Assembly (NCBI GenBank): GCA_021604005.1
Contig: BQIV01000001.1
Location: 208,290-272,289 of the forward strand
DNA length: 64,000 bases
Direction of reading: 5' to 3'
From: Nitrospirales bacterium
Lineage (GTDB): Bacteria > Nitrospirota > Nitrospiria > Nitrospirales > UBA8639
The first letter of the stretch is position 1. Every line of letters starts with the position of its first letter. Below are positions 34,133-43,500 of this stretch, one piece after another. The translations under genes were made by a program, and so were the position numbers. The notes below the pieces were generated by a model, which made no database searches, had not been told where the DNA came from, and was given only the letters and a program-made list of their open reading frames with translations.

Positions 34133-35095
34133 ATGCCAAATGCGACAGCCGCTCAAATTAAGGAAATTGAAGGGTTTATTGAAAAGGAAAAGAAGGCTTC
34201 AGATGACAAACTTCAAGGTCCCGATAGCAAGGAGGCCAAGAAGAACTATCAGACAGCGATCGAGCTAGCGGATAAGTATTTCAAGATTAAGCTGCATCCG
34301 AATTGTTTTGGAGAGCCTGAGTACAAGCATTCGAAGCGGGTTTCAGGAAGCACGGTACCACGGCTAAAAGATGGGAAGCCAAAAGGGCAGTTCACGATTG
34401 GGGAAAAGGCATTTTTTTACGCGAACAAACCATCGGCGATCTGGCTAGCGGCCACCAAGGTGCACGAAATTCTTGGCCACTGCGCAAATGGGTTCAAGGT
34501 GGAAATGCAAAAGGGCCTAGGGACCGACGAAGAATTTCCGATGGCCACGCAGAACCTCCCGGAAGAAGAGGATGAGTTCCTGGCGTACAAAGTCATGTTG
34601 GAATGGGAGAAAAAACTCGGCTTGACGGAAGCCATGAAAAAGGGGATTAAAGACTGGATGAAGTATTATTACAAAGGTATGTCAAAGGAGAAACAAGCAA
34701 AATATAAGAAAGAGTTTCCTTGGCTCGCGCTACGTCAGACGCAACAAGAATTTAATGGGGTTCTGGCGAATGTCATGATTCCTGGTGGGGCACTCGTTCA
34801 AAGTCGGTATGGCATAGCGTTTAAGACGGAGACGACAACGTCAGTCGCAGAACTTGTCGTCGCTCTGTCTGAAGGAGATGTCACCGAATTTTATGCTCTG
34901 AATCCAGAGCTGCCAGGCAATCTTCAAGACTCCCGGCCGGTCAATGTTGGAACACTTGATTCGATCTCAGTCGAACTCGATCGTTCGTCGGACACTGTCA
35001 ATGTGTCTCCGCAAAATTGGGGTTCAGTTCGAGAGGCAGTCAAAGAGCAAAAGGTCGCACCTGAGTCCAAGGCGAGCGTGCTCTTGCGTCGTTAG
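34133..35095 (+). CDS. Large hypothetical protein with HEILGH motif and LysM-like tail
   Basis: 320 residues from ATG 34133, chosen for its AAAGGAG. Lys-rich N-terminal helix, then KVHEILGHCANGFKVEMQKG, a His-Glu cluster that resembles but does not equal the zinc-protease HExxH motif (six-residue spacing), with acidic LPEEEDEFLAYKVMLEWE about 30 residues later. The C-terminus (VAELVVALSEGDVTEFYALN, then PELPGN and VGTLDSISVEL) has the look of a LysM domain. This layout is reminiscent of secreted toxin or peptidase domains, but there is no signal peptide. Transcribed opposite to neighbours. Function not assigned. Confidence 0.5.
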   Translation: MPNATAAQIKEIEGFIEKEKKASDDKLQGPDSKEAKKNYQTAIELADKYFKIKLHPNCFGEPEYKHSKRVSGSTVPRLKDGKPKGQFTIGEKAFFYANKPSAIWLAATKVHEILGHCANGFKVEMQKGLGTDEEFPMATQNLPEEEDEFLAYKVMLEWEKKLGLTEAMKKGIKDWMKYYYKGMSKEKQAKYKKEFPWLALRQTQQEFNGVLANVMIPGGALVQSRYGIAFKTETTTSVAELVVALSEGDVTEFYALNPELPGNLQDSRPVNVGTLDSISVELDRSSDTVNVSPQNWGSVREAVKEQKVAPESKASVLLRR

Positions 35096-35169
35096 TCATG
35101 CACTGAAGTCGTGTATCTGTTTGAGTCACAGTGGAAGTGGATAAAATTCCATGGGGGACTCCTATGACT

Positions 35170-35598
35170 TTACGAGGTGGAGTGGTCTCCCCTTGATGTC
35201 ACGGTTTTGTGAACGTTGCTGATCTGGTCAATGGCGACTAACTCCTCCAAGATCTCGTGACCCTCATCTATATACGCCTCTTCACGACTGGGATCAAGAG
35301 TTATGTGACCCTGACAGTGCTTCCGAATGAGACAATGTAACAATCGGATGAGCGCCTGTTCAGCTAGTTCATACGACCAATACTCTTCTTCAATGTCTGG
35401 TTCCAAATAGCCGTGGTGGGTGAGGACATAGCGCACTTGCCCGCCATAGCTAAACCGCGTTTCAATGGTGAAGTGACAGTCTCGGTCCTTATGATGACCC
35501 AGGACAATCGTTCGGTACCAGAGAGCCATGAGTTTGCTGATAACCTGTGTCGGAGTGAACGAAGCATAGGTGGAAACAGGAGCGTGTTGTTGGTTCAT
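35170..35598 (-). CDS. Hypothetical protein
   Basis: 142 residues from ATG 35598. Rich in His and Tyr (RTIVLGHHKDRDCHFTIETR, HHGYLEPDIEEEYWSYELAE), soluble. Not recognised. Confidence 0.55.
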   Translation of the reverse strand: MNQQHAPVSTYASFTPTQVISKLMALWYRTIVLGHHKDRDCHFTIETRFSYGGQVRYVLTHHGYLEPDIEEEYWSYELAEQALIRLLHCLIRKHCQGHITLDPSREEAYIDEGHEILEELVAIDQISNVHKTVTSRGDHSTS

Positions 35599-35639
35599 AA
35601 CTTCTCTCAAATTTTCATTCTTTCATCGTGGACAATGTC

Positions 35640-35870
35640 TTAACGGGGTTGTCCCCAATGGCGCTTACTGCATAGCGGGCAGATCCAGGCACTCACGATG
35701 ACGGCAGAACCATTATCCGGAAGGCACCGCTCGCGCCGGAAGAATAATGTGTCATTCCCGCATTTTGAACACTGGTAAGGGGTCTCGGCATACCATTGCT
35801 GATCCGGAGCGGAATCGGGGGTGGTACGCCGGAACCCTCGAGATGGGGTGAGGGCCAAAGGGCGAAACAT
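35640..35870 (-). CDS. Small zinc-ribbon protein
   Basis: 76 residues with CSKCGNDTLFFRRERC and CPLCSKRHWGQ: two CxxC pairs about 34 residues apart, a typical zinc ribbon. No further identity. Confidence 0.55.
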   Translation of the reverse strand: MFRPLALTPSRGFRRTTPDSAPDQQWYAETPYQCSKCGNDTLFFRRERCLPDNGSAVIVSAWICPLCSKRHWGQPR

Positions 35871-35886
35871 GTGTTGTTCCTTGATG

Positions 35887-36123
35887 CTATTTCTCGGGTG
35901 AGTGACTGACGGTGGTCATCGATGAACTTCTGAGAGCGCCCCAGGCTTCTTGGACCCAACCCTGCAGTTCTTTAAAAGCGCTTGGCGTGCTTTGCCGAAA
36001 CACTATGGCAAAGGTCGCGACGAGCAGAATGGATGTAGCGATGGGTCCGCTGTAGGCAACGAGAGCCGGAACCATGACAAACCACCCGGCGACGAGAAAC
36101 AGTAAGAGTTTGTGACGCAGCAT
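35887..36123 (-). CDS. Small inner-membrane protein (two TM)
   Basis: 78 residues from ATG 36123 (AGGAGGTG at ideal spacing). Two hydrophobic segments, KLLLFLVAGWFVMVPALVAY and ATSILLVATFAIVF, then a cytosolic helical tail. Grouped with another small membrane protein gene just upstream (36318-36154). Function unknown. Confidence 0.6.
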   Translation of the reverse strand: MLRHKLLLFLVAGWFVMVPALVAYSGPIATSILLVATFAIVFRQSTPSAFKELQGWVQEAWGALRSSSMTTVSHSPEK

Positions 36124-36153
36124 TGTAAGCACCTCCTGTTGATGAAAATGCCC

Positions 36154-36318
36154 TTAGTTTGTCGGCTCTCCTGGACTGATCAGGTTGATGAACGTGGTGA
36201 TGAAGTCTACATACGGTTCGACGAAAGGGTTCAATATCTTCACGACGTACATCCCGATGATGATGCCAAGTAGGAGAACACCCCCAAGAAAGAGTTTGAA
36301 AGCCAGTTCATAGGACAT
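36154..36318 (-). CDS. Tiny membrane protein (54 aa)
   Basis: ATG 36318 is preceded by GGAGGGAG; 54 codons to TAA. One strong transmembrane helix (FKLFLGGVLLLGIIIGMYVV) and a short amphipathic tail (FVEPYVDFITTFINLI). It sits 31 bp upstream of the two-TM protein gene, with which it may form a small membrane complex. Not recognised. Confidence 0.6.
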   Translation of the reverse strand: MSYELAFKLFLGGVLLLGIIIGMYVVKILNPFVEPYVDFITTFINLISPGEPTN

Positions 36319-36403
36319 CGACTCCCTCCATGGTCCGCGCGTGTGCCGGCGAGGAAGAGTATCCGCTTCTTACATGAAGTATTACGCGACAGAAATGGAT
36401 TGT

Positions 36404-36778
36404 TTACGAGAAAAGCGCGGTCAGAGTGCGCGCAATTTTGGGGAAATCGAACGGCTTACGGAGGATGGTCTTCACAGCCGGAAACGTCGAGAGCGTTTCC
36501 GTTTTGGGAAGGTCTTCTCCCGTGACGATCAAGACGGGAACGTGTTTGAGACGTGGGTCCTTTTCGAGGGCTTCAAGCAGTTGCCATCCATTCATCACCG
36601 GCATATTGAGGTCGGTAATAATGAGATCGAAATTTCCTAATTGCAACGACTTTAACCCCTGAGCGCCATTTGCCGCCTCTTCACAGATATATCCCTCATG
36701 TTCAAGGAAGTCCCTGAGACACAGCCGGTTTGATTCATCGTCTTCGACTAAGAGGATTTTCTTGTTGTGACTGTTCAT
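36404..36778 (-). CDS. Single-domain response regulator (CheY-like)
   Basis: 124 residues from ATG 36778. KKILLVEDDESNRLCLRDFL (acidic pocket DD), FDLIITDLNMPVMNGWQLLE (phospho-Asp), VLIVTGED and LRKPFDF (conserved Lys) make a complete receiver domain without an output domain. It would be phosphorylated by a histidine kinase not present in the window. An in-frame extension upstream to 36931 has no ribosome-binding site, so I use the shorter form. Confidence 0.85.
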   Translation of the reverse strand: MNSHNKKILLVEDDESNRLCLRDFLEHEGYICEEAANGAQGLKSLQLGNFDLIITDLNMPVMNGWQLLEALEKDPRLKHVPVLIVTGEDLPKTETLSTFPAVKTILRKPFDFPKIARTLTALFS

Positions 36779-37183
36779 CTTGCTTTTTTGATCCTTGTGC
36801 AAATGGGACTGATCATGGTTCCTATAGAAGTGAGGCAGTGGGTTATCCGCCGTGAAGGGATTGCTCCTGTCCTTCAAGGCTGCAGATCGTTCAGATGGAG
36901 ATGATGGGGTCTTCATCATGGCTCTGAACAAGCTAGGCAGGTCGGGTGAGAAAGCGCAACCCTCACTTATGAACTAAGGAGAAACAGAGCAAAACGAAAG
37001 CCATACCCTTGATCGCGTACCGTGATTGAGAAGTCTATGACCTAGATCGAGGTTATGGCCGGTCGTTTGGTGTGGGAGGGGTATCGGAATCTCGACTGAT
37101 TAAAACCAGAACTTAGAGAACGAGAATGTCTCGTCTTATTGACAGTTTGGCTATCTCAGCAATCCAAGGCCCCGCTTTTTCGG

Positions 37184-37813
37184 TTAGCGCCCGGCAACCA
37201 CCCGGTACCATGACTGAACCCTCTGCTGTACGATTTCACGTTCCTGTGGTACCAACGTTCGTTCAAGCGCAGCTCGCAATTCTTGGGCTTCTGGTATTTG
37301 ACTGTGGTAGGCGAGGGTGGTCCAAAACAGTGCTTCTTGATGATCCGGCTTAAGACCCAGACGGCCCTCGTAATAAATGGCGCCGAGTTCGAACTGGGCG
37401 GGGCCGAAGTTCTGCTGTGCAGCTTGAATAAACCACGCAAGAGCTTGTTGCGGATCGACATCTGTCCACATGCCGGTTTCGTAAGAGGTTCCCATCAACA
37501 ATTGCGCATCTGGTAGCCCATGTGTCGCCGACAGCTGAAGCCAGTAAAACGCTGCGTGGGCGTTTCGGGGATCAGGCATGAAGCTTAAACAAAATTCGGC
37601 CAGGGCATCCTGCTGCTGGGATCGGACCTCCAGTTCACTCCGTAGACGATACAGGTTACCGGCTGCGGCGGTGAGTTCCCGGCAACTCTGAATAGCTGGC
37701 AAAGTGTTTGAATTGGTGGCCGCAAACGCTGTGGGCAGTGGCTTCCAAGTCACGATGAGGAGAATGAGAACAGCAAGGCGAGTGCACCGTCTGAAAGTAG
37801 TGTGGCAAGGCAT
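37184..37813 (-). CDS. Secreted Sel1-repeat protein
   Basis: 209 residues from ATG 37813. Signal peptide (RLAVLILLIVTWKPLPTAFA A) then at least three Sel1/TPR-like repeats: NAHAAFYWLQLSATHGLPDA, PQQALAWFIQAAQQNFGPAQ, HQEALFWTTLAYHSQIPEAQ. Such solenoids mediate protein-protein contacts in the periplasm. Position between a response regulator and a set of small genes gives no clear role. Confidence 0.8.
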   Translation of the reverse strand: MPCHTTFRRCTRLAVLILLIVTWKPLPTAFAATNSNTLPAIQSCRELTAAAGNLYRLRSELEVRSQQQDALAEFCLSFMPDPRNAHAAFYWLQLSATHGLPDAQLLMGTSYETGMWTDVDPQQALAWFIQAAQQNFGPAQFELGAIYYEGRLGLKPDHQEALFWTTLAYHSQIPEAQELRAALERTLVPQEREIVQQRVQSWYRVVAGR

Positions 37814-37967
37814 CTCTCTATAAGTACTACGCGACAAGTTCGCTAGTTTATTCTGCAATTATCAGTATTTCCTTGAGTAATACATCAGAGGTTTAGAAGA
37901 GGGCAGAGCGAGGATGCCTTGGCGAAACGATACACTTCAAAGATGGGACAGGACGGTTCTGTCCATA

Positions 37968-38240
37968 TTACTGAAAAGCGAAATAGGGGTGGGGCTGTAC
38001 CATTTCTGAAAAATGCTCATGAATATAGTTGGCCTCATAGGCCAGCGCATCCTGACGCGAGGGAAATGTGTTAGGGAGTTGATCACCATTCTTGAGCGTG
38101 ATCGTCCAGCCTTGTTCTTGGTCATGCCACTCAATGTGTGATGCGCGTTCGACGTGAAGTGTGCCAAAAGTGGTTAGCGGAATCTGCTCCGTGTAGGGGC
38201 ACGTGATTGTGCCGAATGGGTCAATGTGTAGAACGCACAT
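37968..38240 (-). CDS. Hypothetical protein of the DUF1257 operon
   Basis: 90 residues; starts VLHIDPFGTITCPYTEQIPL, ends HPYFAFQ. Its start overlaps the end of the DUF2997 gene by 20 bp, so the three genes 38828-37968 form one unit. Unknown function. Confidence 0.6.
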   Translation of the reverse strand: MCVLHIDPFGTITCPYTEQIPLTTFGTLHVERASHIEWHDQEQGWTITLKNGDQLPNTFPSRQDALAYEANYIHEHFSEMVQPHPYFAFQ

Positions 38241-38418
38241 GTGTCTGCTCCTTTACCTCAAGATCGTATTCCGGCGTTCTTCGTCGTTTCTCAGTAACTC
38301 CAAGGGCTGATTCGAGTGCGCGAGTCGCGTCTTCGCACGCTGAGCCTCGATAGCCCTGCGCTTTCACCGTGACCTCGCCCGTTGGCGAAATGGAGATGGT
38401 GATAGTCTGTTCATCCAT
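38221..38418 (-). CDS. DUF2997 family protein
   Basis: 65 residues from ATG 38418 (GGGGAGG upstream). QTITISISPTGEVTVKAQGY, RGSACEDATRALESALGV is the DUF2997 pattern (I.v.i.p.GevtvevqG..G.sC...t..le..lG). Regularly found beside DUF1257 genes, as here. Role unknown. Confidence 0.8.
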   Translation of the reverse strand: MDEQTITISISPTGEVTVKAQGYRGSACEDATRALESALGVTEKRRRTPEYDLEVKEQTHVRSTH

Positions 38419-38420
38419 GA

Positions 38421-38828
38421 TCAAGACCTCCCCGTGAGGCGAATTTGTAATGTCCCATCTGAAAGGGAGGTTCTGTGGTAGGTGAGTCCCGCTTTCCTGG
38501 CTTGCTTGAGTGCGACCGCGGCTTGGTATTCCTGAAGAAAGCGCCCACCTCGTTTTCCTAAAATCCTCAAGGCGTCGCCATTGCGAATATTTTCTGTGTC
38601 CGATAACACCTCTTCATCGCACACGAAATGAAATGTGCCGTCCGGCATAAGCTTCAAGCCTAAGTCGTACCTGCCTGGCAATTGCAGAACATAATCACAC
38701 GGTTCAGAGTAACCAGAGTAAAAGCGGGCTTTAGCCCTTTGGACGACAGAGACCCCGAGCACCTGTGCCGCATGGAGGATGGCGTCAGGAAACTTAATCT
38801 GAGATTTAATTGTCGTCAGATGGGACAT
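38421..38828 (-). CDS. DUF1257 (Ycf35-like) family protein
   Basis: 135 residues. SHLTTIKSQIKFPDAILHAA, QVLGVSVVQ, PGRYDLGLKLMPDGTFHFVC and a C-terminal QEYQAAVALKQARKAGLTYH match DUF1257, known also as the plastid ycf35 protein. In bacteria DUF1257 and DUF2997 genes sit together, often near AAA+ ATPases; their job is not known. Confidence 0.8.
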   Translation of the reverse strand: MSHLTTIKSQIKFPDAILHAAQVLGVSVVQRAKARFYSGYSEPCDYVLQLPGRYDLGLKLMPDGTFHFVCDEEVLSDTENIRNGDALRILGKRGGRFLQEYQAAVALKQARKAGLTYHRTSLSDGTLQIRLTGRS

Positions 38829-38891
38829 GGGAACCTCATAAAGGAGTGAGTGAAATCCGTCCTGGACTGAAAGATGGGTGCGGGAACTATC

Positions 38892-39779
38892 TTAGAACTG
38901 AAATGTCAGTTGGGTTTCGGAGGTGATGCGTTGGTCGTTGCTTGCAACCTTCGGTAATGGTTCTGACAGTGCGCCATTCAATGTTCCTTTGCTCTCTGTA
39001 ACTAGATCTCTTGTGAAAATCCAAGACGGAAATGGAAATGCGAGCCAGGGACAATAGAGGGCACCGTTGATTTTCGTGATCGTCAGGACTAGTGGATCGA
39101 TATCCATCCCGTGGAGGTTCAGACTGTTATTGGACGCGTGCAGCAGCATGCGGCCCGTTCCACAGCAGGGATCCATGATTGACCGTGTTCGCGGGTCGTG
39201 ACCATTCGTGATTTCTGCTCCGTTTACCGTCATCTGGGTTATCATCTCGCACACCGTATGTGGAGTGGGGAAGAAGCCGGTGGTATTCCACCCGCGACTG
39301 CGCTGTTCAGCGAGCAGTTCTCCGAAATAATCGTAGGGGTGAAGGAGCCACGATTCGATATTCACGGTGCGGTAAAGCTTTTCTTGAAGAGAATCGTCAA
39401 GTGCAGGTTGGTTGTCGGATACTCCGAGAGCCCACGCCATCCAATCGACTATTGTTTGAAGCGACGATCCTGCTAAACCGGTTTCTTCGATCAGGCTGAT
39501 CCAGCGCTCGATTGCTCGAATAGTTCCGCGATCGGGAGAAGAGCAAAATGAAAGATGTGGAATGGGATCCGGAGTGAGTCCGCACCGCAGGGTTTGAAAG
39601 TAGTATCTCCAGCGATCTGGAATCTCCGAATGGATTGAGTGAAGTTGAATTGCATACGGAAGTAGGAAGCCACGATAGATCCAAGGCGGATGCGGATCTC
39701 CTAGCCGGGGAAGGCGTCTTCGGGTTTTCACGAAGGCTGCGAGTTCGTGAAGAGAAGGCAGAGTCTTGCAAGTGGACAT
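38892..39779 (-). CDS. N-6 DNA methylase-like protein, target motif missing
   Basis: 295 residues. GFFPTPHTVCEMITQMTVNG precedes IMDPCCGTGRMLLHASNNSL (SAM-binding motif I) and LHGMDIDPLVLTITKINGAL (motif II region), the layout of type I-like HsdM methylases on plasmids. The catalytic (N/D)PP(Y/F) motif expected 60-80 residues later is not seen: the protein continues LYCPWLAFPFPSWIFTRDL and ends. So it may bind SAM but not methylate, or have lost activity. Confidence 0.75.
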   Translation of the reverse strand: MSTCKTLPSLHELAAFVKTRRRLPRLGDPHPPWIYRGFLLPYAIQLHSIHSEIPDRWRYYFQTLRCGLTPDPIPHLSFCSSPDRGTIRAIERWISLIEETGLAGSSLQTIVDWMAWALGVSDNQPALDDSLQEKLYRTVNIESWLLHPYDYFGELLAEQRSRGWNTTGFFPTPHTVCEMITQMTVNGAEITNGHDPRTRSIMDPCCGTGRMLLHASNNSLNLHGMDIDPLVLTITKINGALYCPWLAFPFPSWIFTRDLVTESKGTLNGALSEPLPKVASNDQRITSETQLTFQF

Positions 39780-40102
39780 AGGTGTTTACCTGAGGAAAAA
39801 TGAGCAGGTTGCACATGCGGGGGAAGTTCCGCGGCGGAGCTGATTGTGAGAGAAGAACGGGTCTGATCCAAGAAAGCAATCAGCGATCCCATATATCTTG
39901 CTTCCAACTTATGGATTCTTAGGCTATTATCCTATTGTCAGTACTCCGTTTCTTGCTCAAATACATCCCGTAGTTGTCTTTGAAAGTAAATGTCCTGGTA
40001 AAGGAGAGACTATGGGGTCATTCAGGAACACAAGACGAATTATGTTATAGAACAAAAGCACTTAAACTTTCTGGAGATAATTGTTCGCGATCAAACCAAC
40101 TT
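39780..40102. other. Intergenic region before the helicase remnant
   Basis: About 320 bp, AT-richer than the left side; it presumably holds promoters for the methylase-like gene (minus) and the old restriction locus (plus). No clear motif. Confidence 0.35.
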
Positions 40103-40546
40103 ATGCCACGTATTTTTGACAATATAGAGCAAGCTCTTCTGCCGGCTTTAAGAGAAACTATACAACTCGCCGATCGTGCTGACTTCTGCGTAGGTTATTT
40201 CAACTTACGGGGATGGAAACAACTCGATGGCTATATCGACAAATGGTCAGGGAAGGATGGACATTGCTGTCGGTTATTAGTTGGTATGCAGCGACTCCCA
40301 CAAGATGAACTGCGCGAAGCTTTAAGCCTCGTAAAGAAAGATAGTGTGCTTGACAATCAGACCGCCATTCGTTTGAAAAAGAAACTTGCTGAAGAGTTTC
40401 GTGAACAATTAACTGTCGGAATTCCCACAAATGAAGATGAAATCGGCCTGCACAGACTAGCCGCTCAAATCAAAGCTAAGAAAGTGGTGGTTAAGTTGTT
40501 TCTCCGCCACCCTCTGCACGCGAAGCTCTATCAGCAAAGCAGAGGA
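40103..40546 (+). pseudogene. N-terminal remnant of PLD-domain helicase of a restriction/defence locus
   Basis: About 148 codons from ATG 40103: PRIFDNIEQALLPALRETIQ, ADRADFCVGYFNLRGWKQLD, RLLVGMQRLPQDELREALSL and LRHPLHAKLYQ. This is the beginning of the phospholipase D-like domain that opens large SNF2-type helicases paired with DNA methylases; HPLHAKLY is the first HKD-like motif. It breaks off where an IS200/IS605 element begins. None of the helicase motifs are left. What follows the element is a different protein (methyltransferase), so a segment between them has been lost. Confidence 0.7.
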
Positions 40547-41058
40547 CCACGGGCTCTGCCCGTGGGTGAATGCCGGCGACGATATTTTGGTATGCTCGGA
40601 GAATGGAAGTTCGATTCTCCGGACACAGTGCGTATCGCACGCAGTACCACATTGTATGGATTCCCAAATATCGTCGGCGCATCCTGAATCCTGGGGTGGC
40701 CAGTTACTTGGTGAAAGTGTTGACCAAGCAGTTGCGGTCTCTCCCTGGCGTTGAACTGGTCGAGCAAAGTATCCAGGCGGATCATATTCATCTGGTGCTC
40801 ATCATTCCTCCGCGGTATGCCGTAGCGGCGATTGTGGGGACGCTGAAACAACAGACGGCAAAAGCTCTCCGTGCCAAGTTCACGTGGCTGGAAGACGTGT
40901 ACTGGCGCGAACCGGTTGTGTGGTCGCCTGGGTATTTTGTCTCGACCGTAGGCATTGATGAAGCAAAGATTCTGTGGTACGTCCGTCATCAGGAAGCCCA
41001 GGATTCAGGTCAAGCGAAGCTTGATCTCAGGTAGTGCCACGGGCTCTGCCCGTGGGAA
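40545..41058 (+). mobile_element. IS200/IS605-family element, copy 1
   Basis: About 510 bp with a single tnpA and the same stem-loop at both ends: CCACGGGC-TCT-GCCCGTGG at 40547-40565 and 41037-41055. Subterminal hairpins and lack of inverted terminal repeats are hallmarks of this family, which moves as single-stranded DNA. Outer limits are approximate. Confidence 0.85.
40603..41034 (+). CDS. tnpA: Y1 (HUH) transposase TnpA
   Basis: 143 residues from ATG 40603. RTQYHIVWIPKYRRRIL, IQADHIHLVLIIP (HUH motif, HIH) and YFVSTVGIDEAKILWYVRHQ (catalytic Tyr in the terminal helix region) identify a Y1 transposase. Length and motifs are intact, so it may be active. Confidence 0.9.
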   Translation: MEVRFSGHSAYRTQYHIVWIPKYRRRILNPGVASYLVKVLTKQLRSLPGVELVEQSIQADHIHLVLIIPPRYAVAAIVGTLKQQTAKALRAKFTWLEDVYWREPVVWSPGYFVSTVGIDEAKILWYVRHQEAQDSGQAKLDLR

Positions 41059-42994
41059 TCTACTTCATCCAAAAGAAAAATTTCTTGGATGGGAATCCTG
41101 ATTATTTGCGGCAAAAGCTAGAAGAGCTTCAAGGAAAGGGCAAAGACCAGTTTTATAGTGAGTTTCTATGCCCCTTATTTTTTGAGGGATTTGGAAAACG
41201 CGAACATGAGCGCTCTAAAGGGGTTTCTAAGCTTCTTGGGAAAGTCCCTTATCTTAATGGGGGCTTGTTTTTACGGCACCAGATAGAAGAGAGGTACGGA
41301 AATAAAATCCATATTGCTGATGCTGCTTTTGAAAAGCTCTTTGATTTTTTTGAGCAATATCATTGGCATTTAGATGAGCGGCCTTTGCGGCGCGATGATG
41401 AAATCAATCCCGATGTGCTCGGCTACATCTTTGAAAAGTATATCAACCAAAAACAAATGGGGGCCTATTATACCAAAGAGGATATTACCGGCTACATTTC
41501 TCAAAACACGATTATTCCCTTCCTTTTAGAAACGGCGCGGGGTAAATGCAAAATTGCATTTGAAGGGGATCAATCTGTATGGGGTCTTTTCCAAGAAGAT
41601 CCCGATCGATATATCTACGAACCTGTGAAAAAGGGCGCTGAGGTTGCTTTCCCTTCAGAGATTGAAGAAGGCTTGAATAATATCAATAAGCGATCAAGGT
41701 GGAATAGGCCGGCTCAAAGTGGGTTTGCGTTACCCACTGAAACATGGCGTGAAGTTGTGGGCAGACGTGAGCGCTATGCGCAGGTTAGAGATAAGCTCAT
41801 CCGAGGAGAGATTCATGAAGTTGACGATCTGATCACTTACAACCTGGATGTTCGACAATTTGCTCAGGATGTCATTGAGAATTGTGAAGGTCCAGAGCTA
41901 CTTCGCGCGCTATACGAATCCATTGAGAAAATTACAGTGCTAGACCCCACCTGCGGTTCAGGTGCGTTTTTATTTGCGGCGCTGAATATTCTTGAACCTC
42001 TCTATGAAGCGTGCCTTAACCGGATGGAAGTTTTTTTAGTAGATCTGGAACGATCTGAAGCCAAGCATCGCCCCGAGACGTTCAGTGACTTTCGCAAGAT
42101 ACTTGAGCGGGTCGCAAGTCATCCCAATCGCCGTTATTTCATTCTGAAATCCATTATCTTAAACAATCTTTATGGCGTGGATATCATGGAAGAGGCGGTC
42201 GAAATATGCAAACTGCGCCTCTTTTTAAAACTTGTTGCTCAAGTGGAGAAAGTTGAGCAAATCGAGCCCTTACCGGACGTTGATTTTAATATCCGAACAG
42301 GCAATACGCTTGTTGGGTATGCAACCTTAGAAGATATTAAAAAATCGATGGAAGGAGATTGGATTAAGCTAGAGGCCTTGCCATCTATCGAAGAAAATGC
42401 AAAAAGCGCTGACTGGGCTTTTCAGAAATTTCATGAGATACAAACCGAACATAGTTTGGACACAAAAGCTTTTACCGAGGCCAAGCATGAATTGCAGACA
42501 AGACTGAGTCTGTTGGAGGAAGAACTGAACCAATATTTTGCGAATGTTTATGGGATAGAGGTTTCTAAAAGAACTTCCTATGAGAAGTGGCTCAGCTCTC
42601 ATAAACCGTTTCACTGGTTTATTGAGTTCTATGGAATCATGAAGAGCGGAGGATTTGATATCATTATTGGAAATCCTCCATATGTCGTTTACTCAGACTC
42701 CAAAGTCGATTATAGGGTAGAACCTCAAGGATACAAAACCTTAGCAACGAAAAATCTTTATGCTTTTGTGTTTGAACGTTCACTACAAATTGCTAAGGTT
42801 AAAGCACCTGTTGGCCTTATTGTTCAATTAACAGTTTTATCTTCAGAACGTCTTCCACTGCTTCAGAACCTGCTCTCCTCTAGGGGAGGAATTTTTACCT
42901 TGCCGTTTCCTCGGCGGTCTGAATCTGTATTTGAAGGGGTGGAAATGCCCGTTGCTATCGTGATTTCCATGCCAACGCTTCAATCGACTTAATA

Positions 42995-43500
42995 AAGAAC
43001 CCCGCCGCAAGCAACGGGGTATTAGAAGAGTGCCAATTGGTGATTTGCGTATAACTGTTGGTACGCTTCCCCTTGTTGCTTGACATACTTGCCTATCATT
43101 GCTTCATTCCCATGCTTCCCCACTGTGCTTGCGTAGTAACCGTCTGTCCATAATTCTCCACCCCATAATTGTTCTTTCACCTGAGGAGCTCGACGAAAGA
43201 TCTCTTTGGCCGTCAGACTCTTGATGATGGTTACCACTTTCGTCACACTGTACCGCGGAACCGCCTGGACCAGAAAATGTACATGATTCTTATCTGTGCC
43301 AATCTCTAAAAATTTCAACTGATACCGTTGCTCGATCTCAAGACAAACATCTTTCAACACTCTATCGACGGTGGCATCAAAGATTGCACGGCGATATTTG
43401 GCAGGAAAAACCAAGTGATAGAGCAAGACCGTGACATTATGACTCTTATGAATGTACTCGCTCACGCGAGTAGTTTACGCCGCAAGCGGCGGGGAATATA
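42995..43500 (-). mobile_element. IS200/IS605-family element, copy 2 (different type)
   Basis: About 505 bp inserted in the methyltransferase gene. End structures: ACCCCG...CGGGGT at 42999-43020 and GCCGC-AA-GCGGC at 43479-43490. One tnpA on the minus strand. Limits approximate. Confidence 0.85.
43022..43465 (-). CDS. tnpA: IS200-type Y1 transposase TnpA
   Basis: 147 residues: HNVTVLLYHLVFPAKYRRAI, GTDKNHVHFLVQAVP (HVH motif) and YYASTVGKHGNEAMIGKYVK (catalytic Tyr region). Distinct from the copy at 40603. Intact. Confidence 0.9.
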   Translation of the reverse strand: MSEYIHKSHNVTVLLYHLVFPAKYRRAIFDATVDRVLKDVCLEIEQRYQLKFLEIGTDKNHVHFLVQAVPRYSVTKVVTIIKSLTAKEIFRRAPQVKEQLWGGELWTDGYYASTVGKHGNEAMIGKYVKQQGEAYQQLYANHQLALF

